DNA of 64,000 bases from CAYYWP01 sp050176585 (lineage in GTDB: Bacteria; Desulfobacterota; Binatia; HRBIN30; CADEER01), in assembly GCA_050176585.1 (NCBI GenBank), contig JBFXHX010000004.1, positions 99,576-163,575 on the forward strand. The letters run 5' to 3'. The position numbers and the translations under genes were made by a program. A model generated the notes under the pieces. It saw only the letters and a list, made by a program, of their open reading frames with translations, had not been told where the DNA came from and did not search any database. Positions 17,061 to 26,045 of this stretch are shown here, piece by piece. Within the stretch, counting starts at the first letter, position 1, and each line of letters opens with the position of its first letter.

Positions 17061-19190
17061 GTGGCTCGCAGACCGCTCGTGCTGGGAATCGACGCCGGGG
17101 GGACGATGACCGATACGTTCATCGTCGACGAGAACGGCGACTTCACGGTCGGCAAAGCCGCCACCACGCCGCATGACGAGTCGGTCGGATTCCTCGAATC
17201 GGCCGCGGACGCGATCTCCTACTGGGATCAGGAACACGACGCGCTCTACCGGGAGCTCGAGGTCGCGCTCTACTCGGGCACGACCATGGTCAACACGCTG
17301 ATTACGCGGCGCGGGCAAAAAGTCGGGCTGATCACCACGAAGGGGTTCGAGGACGACGTGCTGATGGGGCGCGGGATGCAGTCCTGGACCGGCTACTCAT
17401 ACTCCGACCGCATCCACGCCGTCACACACGTGCACCCCTCGCCGCTCGTCGAGCGCCGCCACATACACGGCGCGACCGAGCGCGTCGACGTCTTCGGCGA
17501 GACGATCATCCCGCTCTATGAGCACGAGGTGGAGGCCGCCGCGGAGCAACTGCTCGCCGACGGTGTGGAGGCCATCGTCGTCCACTTCCTCTACTCGTAC
17601 CTCAATCCGGCGCACGAGCAGCGCGCTGAGGCGATGATCCGCGCCGTAATGGCACGGCGCGGCATCGAGGTGCCGGTATATCTCGGCAGCCAGCTCCGCC
17701 CGGTGATCCGCGAGAACTCGCGCCTGAACGCGGCGCTGATCGAAGCCTACGCGGTCTCACCGGTGCGCCGCCAGCTTCAGAAGGTCGAAGCGGCGGTGCA
17801 GAGCCGCGGCTACCGCTACCCGCTGCAGACGGTCCTCGCCTACGGCGGGCTCTGCAACATCCGCTATCCGCGCCTGCACGAGACGCTCATCTCGGGGCCG
17901 GTCGGCGGCGTGATGGGCGCCAAGCACGTCAGCGCGCTCACCGGCATGCGCAACATCATCGTCACCGATCTCGGCGGCACGAGCTTCGACATCGCGACGA
18001 TCACCGAGGGCTATGTGCCGGTCGAGGCCGAGCCGGTGCTGGCGCGCTTCAAGCTGAACCTGCCGACGATCGCGATGGAGAACATCGGCGCCGGCGCGGG
18101 CAGCTGGGTGAAGGTGGATCCGGTGACCAGGAAGGTGCAGATCGGCCCGGAGAGCGCCGGCTCGACGCCGGGGCCCGTCTGCTTCGGCAAGGGCGGGCGC
18201 ATCGCGACGATCACCGACTGCGATCTCCTGCTCGGCTATCTCAACCCGGATTACTTCCTCGGCGGCAAACAGAAGCTCGACAAGGCCGCGGCGCTCGAGG
18301 CGGTCCGTACGCAGGTTACGGACGTGATCGGCGTCGACGTATACGACGGCGCCGAGGCGATCGTCCGCATGATGGAGCGCGAGGCGCGCGACGCGCTCCG
18401 CGCCGTCGCCTCCGCGCGCGGGCTCGACACCGCGCAGTACACGCTGTTCGGCTACGGCGGCGCAGGCCCGCTGCACCTCGCCGGCTACACCGAGGGCCTC
18501 GACTTCGCCGGCGTGATGACCTTCCACTTCGCCGCGGCCTTCTCGGCCTTCGGCTGCACCACCGCCGACTACCAGCACCGCTATTCGCGCTCCGTGCACC
18601 TCGCGCTGCCCCCGGCGGCGAATGCGGCGGCGAAGGTCGCGGTGGCCGAGCAAGTGAACCGCGTGTGGGAGGAGATGGAGAACGCCGCGCGCGAGGAGAT
18701 GGCGACGGAGATCGCGGTCGGGCGCGAGATCCGCTTCACCCCGCTCGCAATGGTCCGCTACGCCGGCCAGCTGAGCGATCTCGAGGTCGTCTCGCCCCTG
18801 CCCCGCCTGCGCACGGCGGCCGACGTCGACCAGCTGATCGAGGCCTGGGAAGACCTCTACGCGAAGATCAATTCGCGGGTCGCGCGCTACGAGGGCGCCG
18901 GCTACCAGCTCTTCGAGCTCGGCCTGCTCGCCGCGGTCGAAAAGGTGAAGCCACGGCTCATCCAGCGTCCGCTCGGCGGCGCCACGCCCGAGCGCGCGGC
19001 GTACAAGGGCACGCGCGAGATGTACTGGAAGGGGCGCTGGATGTCCGCCGAGCTCTGGGAGATGGAGCTGCTGCGCCCGGGCAACCGCGTGGCGGGGCCG
19101 GCGATCATCGAGCACCCGGCGACGACGCTGGTCGTCCCGGAGGGCAAGCGCATCGACGTCGACGAGTGGAACTTCTTCTGGCTGCGGTAG
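17061..19190 (+). CDS. acxA: Acetone carboxylase-like subunit, hydantoinase/oxoprolinase A family
   Basis: 709-residue hydantoinase A-type ATP-dependent subunit. The actin-like nucleotide-binding motifs are GIDAGGTMTDTFIVD at the N-terminus and VTDLGGTSFDIATI near residue 300; GYGGAGPLHLAGY follows near 470. Length and the gene order A-B-gamma match acetone carboxylase (beta subunit), which makes acetoacetate from acetone and bicarbonate using ATP. GTG start at 17061 with AAGGGGG upstream. First gene of a three-gene operon. The gamma subunit downstream argues against a plain hydantoinase or oxoprolinase. Acetophenone or another ketone remains a possible substrate. Confidence 0.88.
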   Translation: MARRPLVLGIDAGGTMTDTFIVDENGDFTVGKAATTPHDESVGFLESAADAISYWDQEHDALYRELEVALYSGTTMVNTLITRRGQKVGLITTKGFEDDVLMGRGMQSWTGYSYSDRIHAVTHVHPSPLVERRHIHGATERVDVFGETIIPLYEHEVEAAAEQLLADGVEAIVVHFLYSYLNPAHEQRAEAMIRAVMARRGIEVPVYLGSQLRPVIRENSRLNAALIEAYAVSPVRRQLQKVEAAVQSRGYRYPLQTVLAYGGLCNIRYPRLHETLISGPVGGVMGAKHVSALTGMRNIIVTDLGGTSFDIATITEGYVPVEAEPVLARFKLNLPTIAMENIGAGAGSWVKVDPVTRKVQIGPESAGSTPGPVCFGKGGRIATITDCDLLLGYLNPDYFLGGKQKLDKAAALEAVRTQVTDVIGVDVYDGAEAIVRMMEREARDALRAVASARGLDTAQYTLFGYGGAGPLHLAGYTEGLDFAGVMTFHFAAAFSAFGCTTADYQHRYSRSVHLALPPAANAAAKVAVAEQVNRVWEEMENAAREEMATEIAVGREIRFTPLAMVRYAGQLSDLEVVSPLPRLRTAADVDQLIEAWEDLYAKINSRVARYEGAGYQLFELGLLAAVEKVKPRLIQRPLGGATPERAAYKGTREMYWKGRWMSAELWEMELLRPGNRVAGPAIIEHPATTLVVPEGKRIDVDEWNFFWLR

Positions 19191-19206
19191 GAAGGGACGG
19201 CCGAAT

Positions 19207-21438
19207 ATGAGCACGGCGATCGACAAGGCACACGGCGGCGGCGGCGCGCAGCGCGGCGTCGGGCCCGACGGAAGGACGCTCATCGAGACGCTGCGGCGCA
19301 ACCGCGCGCTGCTCGAGGAGACCGGGCATTATCACGGGGTGTCCGAGCTGCGCCTGAAGGCGGAGAATTACCTCCATTACGAGAGCCTGCACGCGCGCTT
19401 GCGCTCCGCGGTGGTGAACGCGCGCGAGACCTCGAAGAAGATCTCGGCGTCGCCGGGCGTGCGCGAGGTGGGCGAGTCGGTGGTCGCCCTCTACACGCCC
19501 GAGGGCGACAGCGTGGTGCTCTCGACCGGCATCATGGTGCACGTGCACACGCTCAGCCGCTTCATCCAGTGGATGATCGAGCGCGACTACGAATCCGATC
19601 CAGGGATCGCGCACGGCGACGTGTTCGCCAACAACGACCCGTTCGTGTCCGACGTGCATCCGCCGGACCTCATGAACGTCACGCCGATCTTCCACGGCCA
19701 GGAGCTCGTCGGCTGGGTCGGGGCGGTCGCGCATGAGCTGGAGATCGGCGGCATCACCGGCGGCGCGAACCAGTCGACCACCGCCGAGCGCTTCGGCCAG
19801 GGCATGATCGTCAGCGCCGAGAAGGTGGCGGTCAACGACACGATCCGGCGCGATTTCTTCATCCGCGCCGAGATGAACCTCCGGACCCCGGTGTACTTCG
19901 TGCTCGACGAGAAGGCGATGGTGAGCGCCTGCTTCGACGTCCGGGAGAAGGTGCTCGAGGTCATCGGCCAGTACGGCATCGACTACTACAAGCGCGCCAT
20001 CCGCGAGATCATCGAGGAGGGCCGCCGGGCGCACCTGCAGCGCATGACCATGCTCACGGTGCCCGGCCGCTACCGCGCCGCCGCCTACGCCGGGCATGTG
20101 TTCGACGGCAAGGTCGGCGCCTCCGGGATGAGCCGCAACTGCATCGTTCACACGCCGCTCGAGATGACCGTCGACCGCAGCGGCTTCCTCACCATCGACT
20201 ACGAAGGCGCCGGGCCGAAGATGTGGAACCCGTACAACTGCCCGCCCGCGGCGATGGACGGCGGCTTCTTCGTCACGCTCACCCAGTTCATCGACTTCGA
20301 CGGGAAGGTGAACGACGGGTGCTGGTTCGCGACCCGCATGGTGCTGCCGCCGGGCAGCTGGTGCAACCCGGAGGACGACATGACGTCGACGTCGTCCGCG
20401 TGGGGCTCGCTGATGCCGGGGTTCGGCTGCCTGCAGCGCATGATCAGCCGCGCCTTCTACGCGCGCGGGTTTCGCGAAGAGGTGTTTCTCGGCCAGACGA
20501 ATACCCCGATCATCGAGGGCGGCGGCATCAACCAGTACGGCCAGCGCTTCGGCGGGCAGAACGTGGAGTGCTCCGCCGAGGGCAGCGGCGCGCGCGGCAT
20601 CATGGACGGCATCGACTGCGGCTACGTCGGCTGGAATCCCGAGTCCGACATGGGGAACGTCGAGATCTGGGAGATGATGCTGCCGATTCTCTACCTCGGG
20701 CGCCGCATCTGGATCGACTCGCCCGGGGCCGGGAAGTACCGCGGCGGCGCCACCTTCAGCTCGCTGCTGATGATCCACAAGACGCCCATGTACAACCTCC
20801 TGTCGACCATCCACTCGGACAAGGTGTTCGACAACCAGGGGATGTGCGGCGGCTATCCGGGACCGACCGCGAAGTTCGAGTACCTGTCGCGCAACACCGA
20901 CATCCGCGAGCGGATCGCGCGCCGCGAGCCGCTGCCGCACGTCGAAGGCGACCCCAATCGCCCGGAGATCGCCACCCGCGTCAACGGCGAGTTCAAGGTG
21001 GTGGACGGCGTGTTCCTCGAGCGCCCGCTGCGCGACGGGGACCTGTTCCAGTTCTTCTACAACACCGGCGGCGGCTACGGTGATCCGATCGAACGCGATC
21101 CGGAGGCGGTCCGCCGCGACCTCGACAACGGCATCCAATCCCTCGCCCTGGCCGCCAAGGTGTACCGGGTCGAGGCCCGCTACGACGCCGACGCCAAGCG
21201 CCACGTCGTCGACGAGGACGCCACGCGCCAATCGCGCGCGCGCTGCCGCGAGGAGCGCGGCCGGCGCGCCGTGCCGGTGCGGGAGTGGATGGCGCAGCAG
21301 CGCGCCCGCCTGCTGCGCCACGAGCTCGGCACCGAAGTGAAGGAAATGTACAACGACGTCTTCGGGTTCTCGGAGCGCTGGACGGCGGAGTACCGCGCCT
21401 TCTGGAACCTGCCGGACGGCTTCGCATTCGAGGTCTGA
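19207..21438 (+). CDS. acxB: Acetone carboxylase-like subunit, hydantoinase/oxoprolinase B family
   Basis: 743-residue HyuB-type subunit (alpha subunit of acetone carboxylase), the partner that carries the metal-linked carboxylation site. Typical motifs: HGDVFANNDPFVSDVHPPDL (about 137-156), the His-containing stretch VGAVAHELEIGGITGGANQ, SPGAGKYRGGATFSSLL and FQFFYNTGGGYGDPIERDP near the C-terminal third. Begins 16 bases after the A subunit and ends one base before the gamma subunit. Length normal for acetone carboxylase. Confidence 0.88.
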   Translation: MSTAIDKAHGGGGAQRGVGPDGRTLIETLRRNRALLEETGHYHGVSELRLKAENYLHYESLHARLRSAVVNARETSKKISASPGVREVGESVVALYTPEGDSVVLSTGIMVHVHTLSRFIQWMIERDYESDPGIAHGDVFANNDPFVSDVHPPDLMNVTPIFHGQELVGWVGAVAHELEIGGITGGANQSTTAERFGQGMIVSAEKVAVNDTIRRDFFIRAEMNLRTPVYFVLDEKAMVSACFDVREKVLEVIGQYGIDYYKRAIREIIEEGRRAHLQRMTMLTVPGRYRAAAYAGHVFDGKVGASGMSRNCIVHTPLEMTVDRSGFLTIDYEGAGPKMWNPYNCPPAAMDGGFFVTLTQFIDFDGKVNDGCWFATRMVLPPGSWCNPEDDMTSTSSAWGSLMPGFGCLQRMISRAFYARGFREEVFLGQTNTPIIEGGGINQYGQRFGGQNVECSAEGSGARGIMDGIDCGYVGWNPESDMGNVEIWEMMLPILYLGRRIWIDSPGAGKYRGGATFSSLLMIHKTPMYNLLSTIHSDKVFDNQGMCGGYPGPTAKFEYLSRNTDIRERIARREPLPHVEGDPNRPEIATRVNGEFKVVDGVFLERPLRDGDLFQFFYNTGGGYGDPIERDPEAVRRDLDNGIQSLALAAKVYRVEARYDADAKRHVVDEDATRQSRARCREERGRRAVPVREWMAQQRARLLRHELGTEVKEMYNDVFGFSERWTAEYRAFWNLPDGFAFEV

Positions 21439-21439
21439 G

Positions 21440-21925
21440 ATGCCGCAGTATCCGAAAGACGTCATTCGCGATCTGATCGACGGCAAGCTGCCGTGGCAGA
21501 CGACGAAAAAGATCATGAGCGACTTCAAGGACGAAGGGCGCTTCGAGATCTACCTCGAGATCCTGCAGAGTCGCGTCGCCTGGCCGGAGCGCATCCTGCT
21601 GCCGATCGGCGAGCACCTCTACATCGTGCAGAAGGGCCCCGAGCGGATCGTGAAGTGCGACTGCGGGCACGAGTTCGGCCCGTACACCGAGAATTGGAAA
21701 CTCGCGGCGCTGATCTACGTGCGCGACTCCGAGGAGACCCTCGACGAGATCTACCCGGGGGCCCGCAAGTGCGACGCCGAGTGGATGGAAATCCGCGAGT
21801 ACTACTGCCCGGGTTGCAAGACGCAGCTGGAGGTCGAGGCGGTGACGCCGGGCTACCCGGTCGTATTCGACTTCCTGCCCGACCTGGAAGGGTTCTACCG
21901 CGACTGGCTGAAGAAGCCTCTCTGA
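21440..21925 (+). CDS. acxC: Acetone carboxylase-like gamma subunit
   Basis: 161-residue small subunit diagnostic for acetone carboxylase-type complexes. It carries a putative zinc site made of KCDCGHEFGPY (about residue 72) and YYCPGCKTQLEVE (about residue 120), and the C-terminal VFDFLPDLEGFYRDWLKKP. ATG at 21440 is one base after the acxB stop, so the three subunits are tightly co-expressed. The gene ends just before a strong hairpin (21930-21975). Confidence 0.88.
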   Translation: MPQYPKDVIRDLIDGKLPWQTTKKIMSDFKDEGRFEIYLEILQSRVAWPERILLPIGEHLYIVQKGPERIVKCDCGHEFGPYTENWKLAALIYVRDSEETLDEIYPGARKCDAEWMEIREYYCPGCKTQLEVEAVTPGYPVVFDFLPDLEGFYRDWLKKPL

Positions 21926-21929
21926 GCAA

Positions 21930-21975
21930 CGCGAAGGCGCGGCGACGCGAAGAAAAGCTCCTTCGCGCCTTCGCG
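21930..21975. terminator. Bidirectional hairpin between convergent genes
   Basis: Perfect 12-base inverted repeat CGCGAAGGCGCG (21930-21941) and CGCGCCTTCGCG (21964-21975) around a 22-base loop. It sits in the 62-base gap between the convergent acetone carboxylase gamma gene and an LLM gene, only 4 and 12 bases from their stops, so it could end both transcripts. No long T-run follows on either side. Similar 'aaggcgc' hairpins recur as intergenic elements in many high-GC proteobacteria-like genomes (recollection). Confidence 0.72.
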
Positions 21976-21987
21976 CTTGTAAGTTCC

Positions 21988-23115
21988 TCAGAGCATGAAG
22001 GGGTTCGCGGCGACGCCGATCTCTTCGTAGGCGCTCACGCGCACGATGTTCCCCGGATTCTTGAACTCGGGCAGCACGTACTTCCCGAACATCTCGATAC
22101 TGTCCATGTGCTTCTTGTGCCCGAAGCCGTCGATCCGCACGATGATCTCGTCGATGCCCATCTTCTGGAACACCCGCAGCCGCTCGATGCACTCGTCCGG
22201 CGTGCCGATCAGGAACCACGGCAGCGCATCGGCGAGGTAGGGCAGATCGTCGGCGTGATCGCCGAGCGTCTTCGACACGTCCGCCATGTACGCGTACTCG
22301 GGGCTGGTCTTGGCGATGGCGCCGTAGAACGACATCAACCACTTGTTGAAGCCGAGCGACGCCGGGCGCGATTCATACAGCGCCTGCTCCCGGGTCGCCG
22401 CGCAGTGCACGCCGAGCGCGGCGTGGCACATCGCATTGTTCACCCGCGTGCCCGGTATCGGCGTCGCGTTGGCGATCTCCTTCTTGTAACCGTCGATGCA
22501 GTCCTGCAGGTACTCCCAACCGTAAGGCGAGGCGTGCATCGGACCGATGCCGAGCTTGCCGGCGGCGATGTGCGTGTCGATGCTCGTCGACGAGAGGTAG
22601 ATCGGCGGAAACTCGCGCTGGTACAGGCGCGGCCATACGTTCGTCGGGTCGATGTCGTAGAACCGGCCGTGATGCTCGAGCGGATCGGTGGTGAGCGCTT
22701 TCACGATCACTTCCAGCGTCTCGCGCCACTCGGCCTTGGTGTTGTCCGCGTCGATCTTGAAGCTGCTCACCACGGCCGCGTTGTTGCCCCGCGCCGTGCC
22801 GAACTCCATCCGGCCATTCGACAGAATGTCGAGGGTGGCCAGGCGCTCGGCGCTTCGGATGGGGTGGTTGAGGTGCAACATCACGAACGACATCGTGCGG
22901 ATCTTGATCCGGCTGGTCGCCTGCGCCACCGCACCGAGCAGAACTTCCGGCGCCGAGATGGTGGCCACCGGCCCGGTGAAGTGCTGCTCGGAGCAACCCC
23001 AGAAATCGAAGCCCATCTGCTCCGCGAACTGCGCTTCGCGGATGACCTCGTGATAGCGATTCGCGACCGACGCGCCGCGCGGCGTATCGCCCTCGGTGAG
23101 AAATCCGAACCTCAT
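21988..23115 (-). CDS. LLM-class flavin monooxygenase/oxidoreductase
   Basis: 375-residue luciferase-like monooxygenase. Family motifs: MRFGFLTEGDTP at the N-terminus, AEQMGFDFWGCSEQHFTGP, then SNGRMEFGTARGNNAAVVSS and PIYLSSTSIDTHIAAGKLGI. This is closer to the bacterial luciferase alpha type (monooxygenase) than to the short F420 reductases in this window. ATG at 23115 with GGGGAGG upstream. Convergent with the acetone carboxylase operon, so the two share a terminator but not a promoter. It might oxidise a ketone or aldehyde in the same metabolism; that is inference from proximity. Confidence 0.88.
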   Translation of the reverse strand: MRFGFLTEGDTPRGASVANRYHEVIREAQFAEQMGFDFWGCSEQHFTGPVATISAPEVLLGAVAQATSRIKIRTMSFVMLHLNHPIRSAERLATLDILSNGRMEFGTARGNNAAVVSSFKIDADNTKAEWRETLEVIVKALTTDPLEHHGRFYDIDPTNVWPRLYQREFPPIYLSSTSIDTHIAAGKLGIGPMHASPYGWEYLQDCIDGYKKEIANATPIPGTRVNNAMCHAALGVHCAATREQALYESRPASLGFNKWLMSFYGAIAKTSPEYAYMADVSKTLGDHADDLPYLADALPWFLIGTPDECIERLRVFQKMGIDEIIVRIDGFGHKKHMDSIEMFGKYVLPEFKNPGNIVRVSAYEEIGVAANPFML

Positions 23116-23358
23116 CTGTCGCGCCTCCCCGTATCCTACGGCTGAACGCCGGCGCGCATTGCCTACTCCGGTGGCCCGCGGTCCGCAACCACGGCGCCCG
23201 CCGTTCCCTCCGTACCGGCGCGCGCTCGCATGCGGGTCAACGACGCTGAGCGCAAGCGCGGACCCGCCGACATTTTCGGCGCCCGGCAGCAGCGCGCCCT
23301 CGGCGGGGGCGTCGGGCACGCGCGGCGCAGCGCGGGGTACTTTCCCCTGCGCGCCGCG

Positions 23359-25605
23359 CTAGAAGTACAGCTTGAATCCGCCGTAGTAGTTGCGCTGGTA
23401 CGCCGGCTGGATGCCGTCGCTGCGGATACGGGCGTAGTAGTTCTCGTTGAACACGTTGTTCACGCCGGCATACAGCGCCACGGTCTCGCCCCACACGTTC
23501 GCTTCCATCGTGAGATCCCACACGTTGTAAGCGGGGATGAAGAAGTCCTGGGTATTGTTGTCGTTCCCGTACTGGTTCGCCACCGCCGTCGTCAGCAAGC
23601 TGGCCTTCACCACGTCGGGGAGGAGGTACTGGAAGCCGGCCCGCACGATGTAGTCGGGCGCGTACGCCGGAGTCTTGCCGTCGAAGGGCCCGGCGACGAA
23701 CTCGGCATCCAGCAGCAGCAGGCTCCCGAACAGCGAGAGGTCGCCGTACTGCGCGGCCAGCGCGGAGCGGTTCAAGTAATCGTACAGGTGGAGCGAGCCG
23801 ACCTCGGTGGCGACCTCCCAGCCGTAGTGGCGCGCTCTGCCGACGTTGCGGACCTCGCTGATGCCGCTGGGCAGCTGCACGGTACCGATTTGATTGTCGA
23901 ACTCGAGATAGAACAGGCTCGTGTCCCAGTAGACCCACGGCATCGGATTGCCGCGGAAGCCGATCTCGTACTGATACGACATGCTCGGACTGAGGTCCCC
24001 GGCGACGATCAGCGTCGGGCTCGTGGCAACGGCCTCGGAGTACAACTGCGGGCGGTAGGCGGACGAGATGTTCGCGTAGGTCTCGATGGTCGGCACTAGG
24101 GTATACACGGCGCCGATGCCGAACAGCGGCTGGAAATCGTAATTGCTCTCGTCCGCCAGCGGCACGCCCCGCCGCTGTTTGTCGACGTTGACCGTCTCCG
24201 TGACCGCCTCTGCGTAGTTCTCGAGGCGTAGGGCTGGGATGAACTGGAAATCGCCCCACACGAAGCGGTTCTCCGCGAAGATGGCGCCGTAGTTGGTCTG
24301 GCGGAAGCTCTCGTTCCGCACCTGACCGTCGCGCGCATCGGGCGCCGCCCCCAGTTTCTCCGTGCGCGGCGCATCACTGTAGTAATACTCGATCCCGGCG
24401 GTCAGCGTGTGAGGCTGGTTCCACAACGACCAGTCGTGACGCACGCGGGTATCGAGCCCGAAGCTGTTGAATCGCGCCTGCTCGATCTGGTTCGTTTGGG
24501 CCGCGGGGCCGCTCGGCAGCGTGCCGAACCCGCCGCCGCGTTGGCGGTAGAAGCTGCGCGTGTAGCGGCCGCCCCAGGTGGCAGCGCGGACGAGGGTATC
24601 GTTGGAGAGATCGCTCTCGAAAATTCCCCAGCCGATGTAGCGCTCGAGCGCGAACTCGTCGAAGAAGCGCGAGGTCGCGTTGCGGTCGACCTGGTACAGC
24701 ACCGCGTTCGGCGCCTCGGTGAGACGCAGGCCACCCGGCTCGCCGTGGCTGTCGTTGTACCCGTCGAAGGCGACCAGGAGGCGGTTGGCGTCGTTCAGCG
24801 CGTAAGTCAACTTGGCGCTGCCCGAGTAGATGCTGAAATCGCTGTTCGCTTCGCGAAAGCCGTCGCCCTGCTTCTGGTAGTAATAGACGTAGTAGCCGAG
24901 CGGGTCGACGGTGCCGGACGCCGCGTTGTACGTCGAGTAGAAGTTGTCGCTGCCGAAGGTCTGATTCGAATAGAGGGAGAACTTGCGGTACGGGTTCGGT
25001 TTCTTGGTGATGAAATTGAGCGCGCCACCTGGCTGCGGACCATAGAGCAGCGCGGCGCCACCGTGGATGAACTCGATGTTCTCGACCGAGTCGATCGGCG
25101 GCAGGTAATAGCTTTCCGGGTACCCGAACATGTCGGCCGCGATCGGGATGCCGTCCTTCAAAACCAGCGTAAACTGTGTGCGGTGGGGATCGAGGCCGCG
25201 GTAGCCGATGCTCACCAGGGGCGTCGCATCCTCGGAGAGGTTCAGCCCTGGGACGCGCGACAGCACCTGGCGGTAGTTGTCGTTGACGATCTGCGGCAGC
25301 TCTTCGGGATCGATCACGGTGGTCTTCTTCCCCGAGAAGATCTCCGGCCCCTTCACATCGGGAAGGAAGCGCGGGATGTCCTCCTCGCGCTCGCCGACCA
25401 CCTGCTGTTCCTCGAGTCGGACCGTCTCCGCCTCGCGCTCCTTCTGCGCGGCTGGTGTTTTCCCCCGCGGCGCCGCGTCCGCCGGGTCTTGGGCACCAGT
25501 TGGCGAGCAGAGGAGGAGCACGGCGAACGCAACCGCGATCGCGAGCAATTGGTGCGGCGGCGCGTGGCATTGGCGCGCCGTCACGGCGCTGGTGGCGGTG
25601 TCCAT
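23359..25605 (-). CDS. TonB-dependent receptor, FecA-like (iron chelate uptake)
   Basis: 748-residue outer-membrane receptor. A signal peptide (LLAIAVAFAVLLLCSPTGAQ) is followed by a TonB-box-like QVVGERE, the plug domain (YRQVLSRVPGLNLSED, GIPIAADMFGYPESYYLPP, HGGAALLYGPQPGGALNF) and a 22-strand barrel ending in the aromatic C-terminus YYGGFKLYF. The plug resembles the ferric dicitrate receptor group. ATG at 25605 follows GAGAGGGG; another ATG at 25626 has the site too close. A Fur-box-like sequence lies about 42 bases upstream, so iron limitation probably induces it. Divergent from tonB-exbBD, which should energise it. Confidence 0.92.
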   Translation of the reverse strand: MDTATSAVTARQCHAPPHQLLAIAVAFAVLLLCSPTGAQDPADAAPRGKTPAAQKEREAETVRLEEQQVVGEREEDIPRFLPDVKGPEIFSGKKTTVIDPEELPQIVNDNYRQVLSRVPGLNLSEDATPLVSIGYRGLDPHRTQFTLVLKDGIPIAADMFGYPESYYLPPIDSVENIEFIHGGAALLYGPQPGGALNFITKKPNPYRKFSLYSNQTFGSDNFYSTYNAASGTVDPLGYYVYYYQKQGDGFREANSDFSIYSGSAKLTYALNDANRLLVAFDGYNDSHGEPGGLRLTEAPNAVLYQVDRNATSRFFDEFALERYIGWGIFESDLSNDTLVRAATWGGRYTRSFYRQRGGGFGTLPSGPAAQTNQIEQARFNSFGLDTRVRHDWSLWNQPHTLTAGIEYYYSDAPRTEKLGAAPDARDGQVRNESFRQTNYGAIFAENRFVWGDFQFIPALRLENYAEAVTETVNVDKQRRGVPLADESNYDFQPLFGIGAVYTLVPTIETYANISSAYRPQLYSEAVATSPTLIVAGDLSPSMSYQYEIGFRGNPMPWVYWDTSLFYLEFDNQIGTVQLPSGISEVRNVGRARHYGWEVATEVGSLHLYDYLNRSALAAQYGDLSLFGSLLLLDAEFVAGPFDGKTPAYAPDYIVRAGFQYLLPDVVKASLLTTAVANQYGNDNNTQDFFIPAYNVWDLTMEANVWGETVALYAGVNNVFNENYYARIRSDGIQPAYQRNYYGGFKLYF

Positions 25606-25646
25606 TATCCGGCGTCCCCTCTCCATCCCCCGAACCCGTTGAAATT

Positions 25647-25665
25647 GAAAATGAGTATCATAATC
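25647..25665 (-). promoter_or_regulatory. Fur box, receptor promoter
   Basis: On the minus strand this 19-mer reads GATTATGATACTCATTTTC, matching the Fur consensus GATAATGATAATCATTATC at 16 of 19 positions by eye. It lies 42 bases upstream of the receptor start. It stands out as AT-rich in very GC-rich surroundings. Confidence 0.85.
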
Positions 25666-26001
25666 GACTGCTCGATCTATCTGCGCGCCGGGCGGCCTGT
25701 CAAGGCGCCGCGCTGACACGAAAAACCCTCCGCGCGCACGCGGCCGCGCGGCACAGTGAAGCGGCAGCAGCGCGCACGCCGCCTGCGGACAGATGCATGC
25801 GAGCTCTCCATGCCTTCGGGTTGAAACTGGCCGCAGCTGCTGGAGCCCACCGCGCGGACGGCTCCGAAACGGCGCTCGAGCTTGGCGCTCGCCGGAGCGG
25901 CGGGCCCGTACCCCTCCTCAGAAGCGGGAGGCGTTCGGAATGGACGCGGGCTGGCTGTTGCTGGCTTGACGTCTTTGCCACACTCACCTACAAAGCGTTG
26001 C
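25666..26001. other. Divergent iron-regulon intergenic region
   Basis: About 340 bases between the two Fur-box-like sites, holding divergent promoters for the receptor (minus) and tonB (plus). Short frames are present, but none is convincing as a gene. The AT-rich parts are confined to the two ends near the Fur sites. Confidence 0.55.
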
Positions 26002-26020
26002 GATCTTGAAATTCATTTTC
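26002..26020 (+). promoter_or_regulatory. Fur-box-like site, tonB promoter
   Basis: GATCTTGAAATTCATTTTC matches the 19-base Fur consensus at 14 of 19 positions by eye and lies 25 bases upstream of the tonB start. Weaker than the other two sites, but supported by its position and by the AT-rich patch around it. Confidence 0.65.
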
Positions 26021-26045
26021 ACTATTTTTCAGACGTGACACCACA

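Noticed and set aside
19105..21528. Long open frame on the minus strand opposite the acetone carboxylase B subunit
   Set aside because: It mirrors the codon structure of the plus-strand gene, is rich in His/Arg/Val as expected of antisense frames in GC-rich DNA, and has no family resemblance.
23265..23281. Hairpin CGCCGA/TCGGCG downstream of the FecA-like receptor
   Set aside because: Only six base pairs, no T-run, 78 bases from the stop; common by chance at this GC content.
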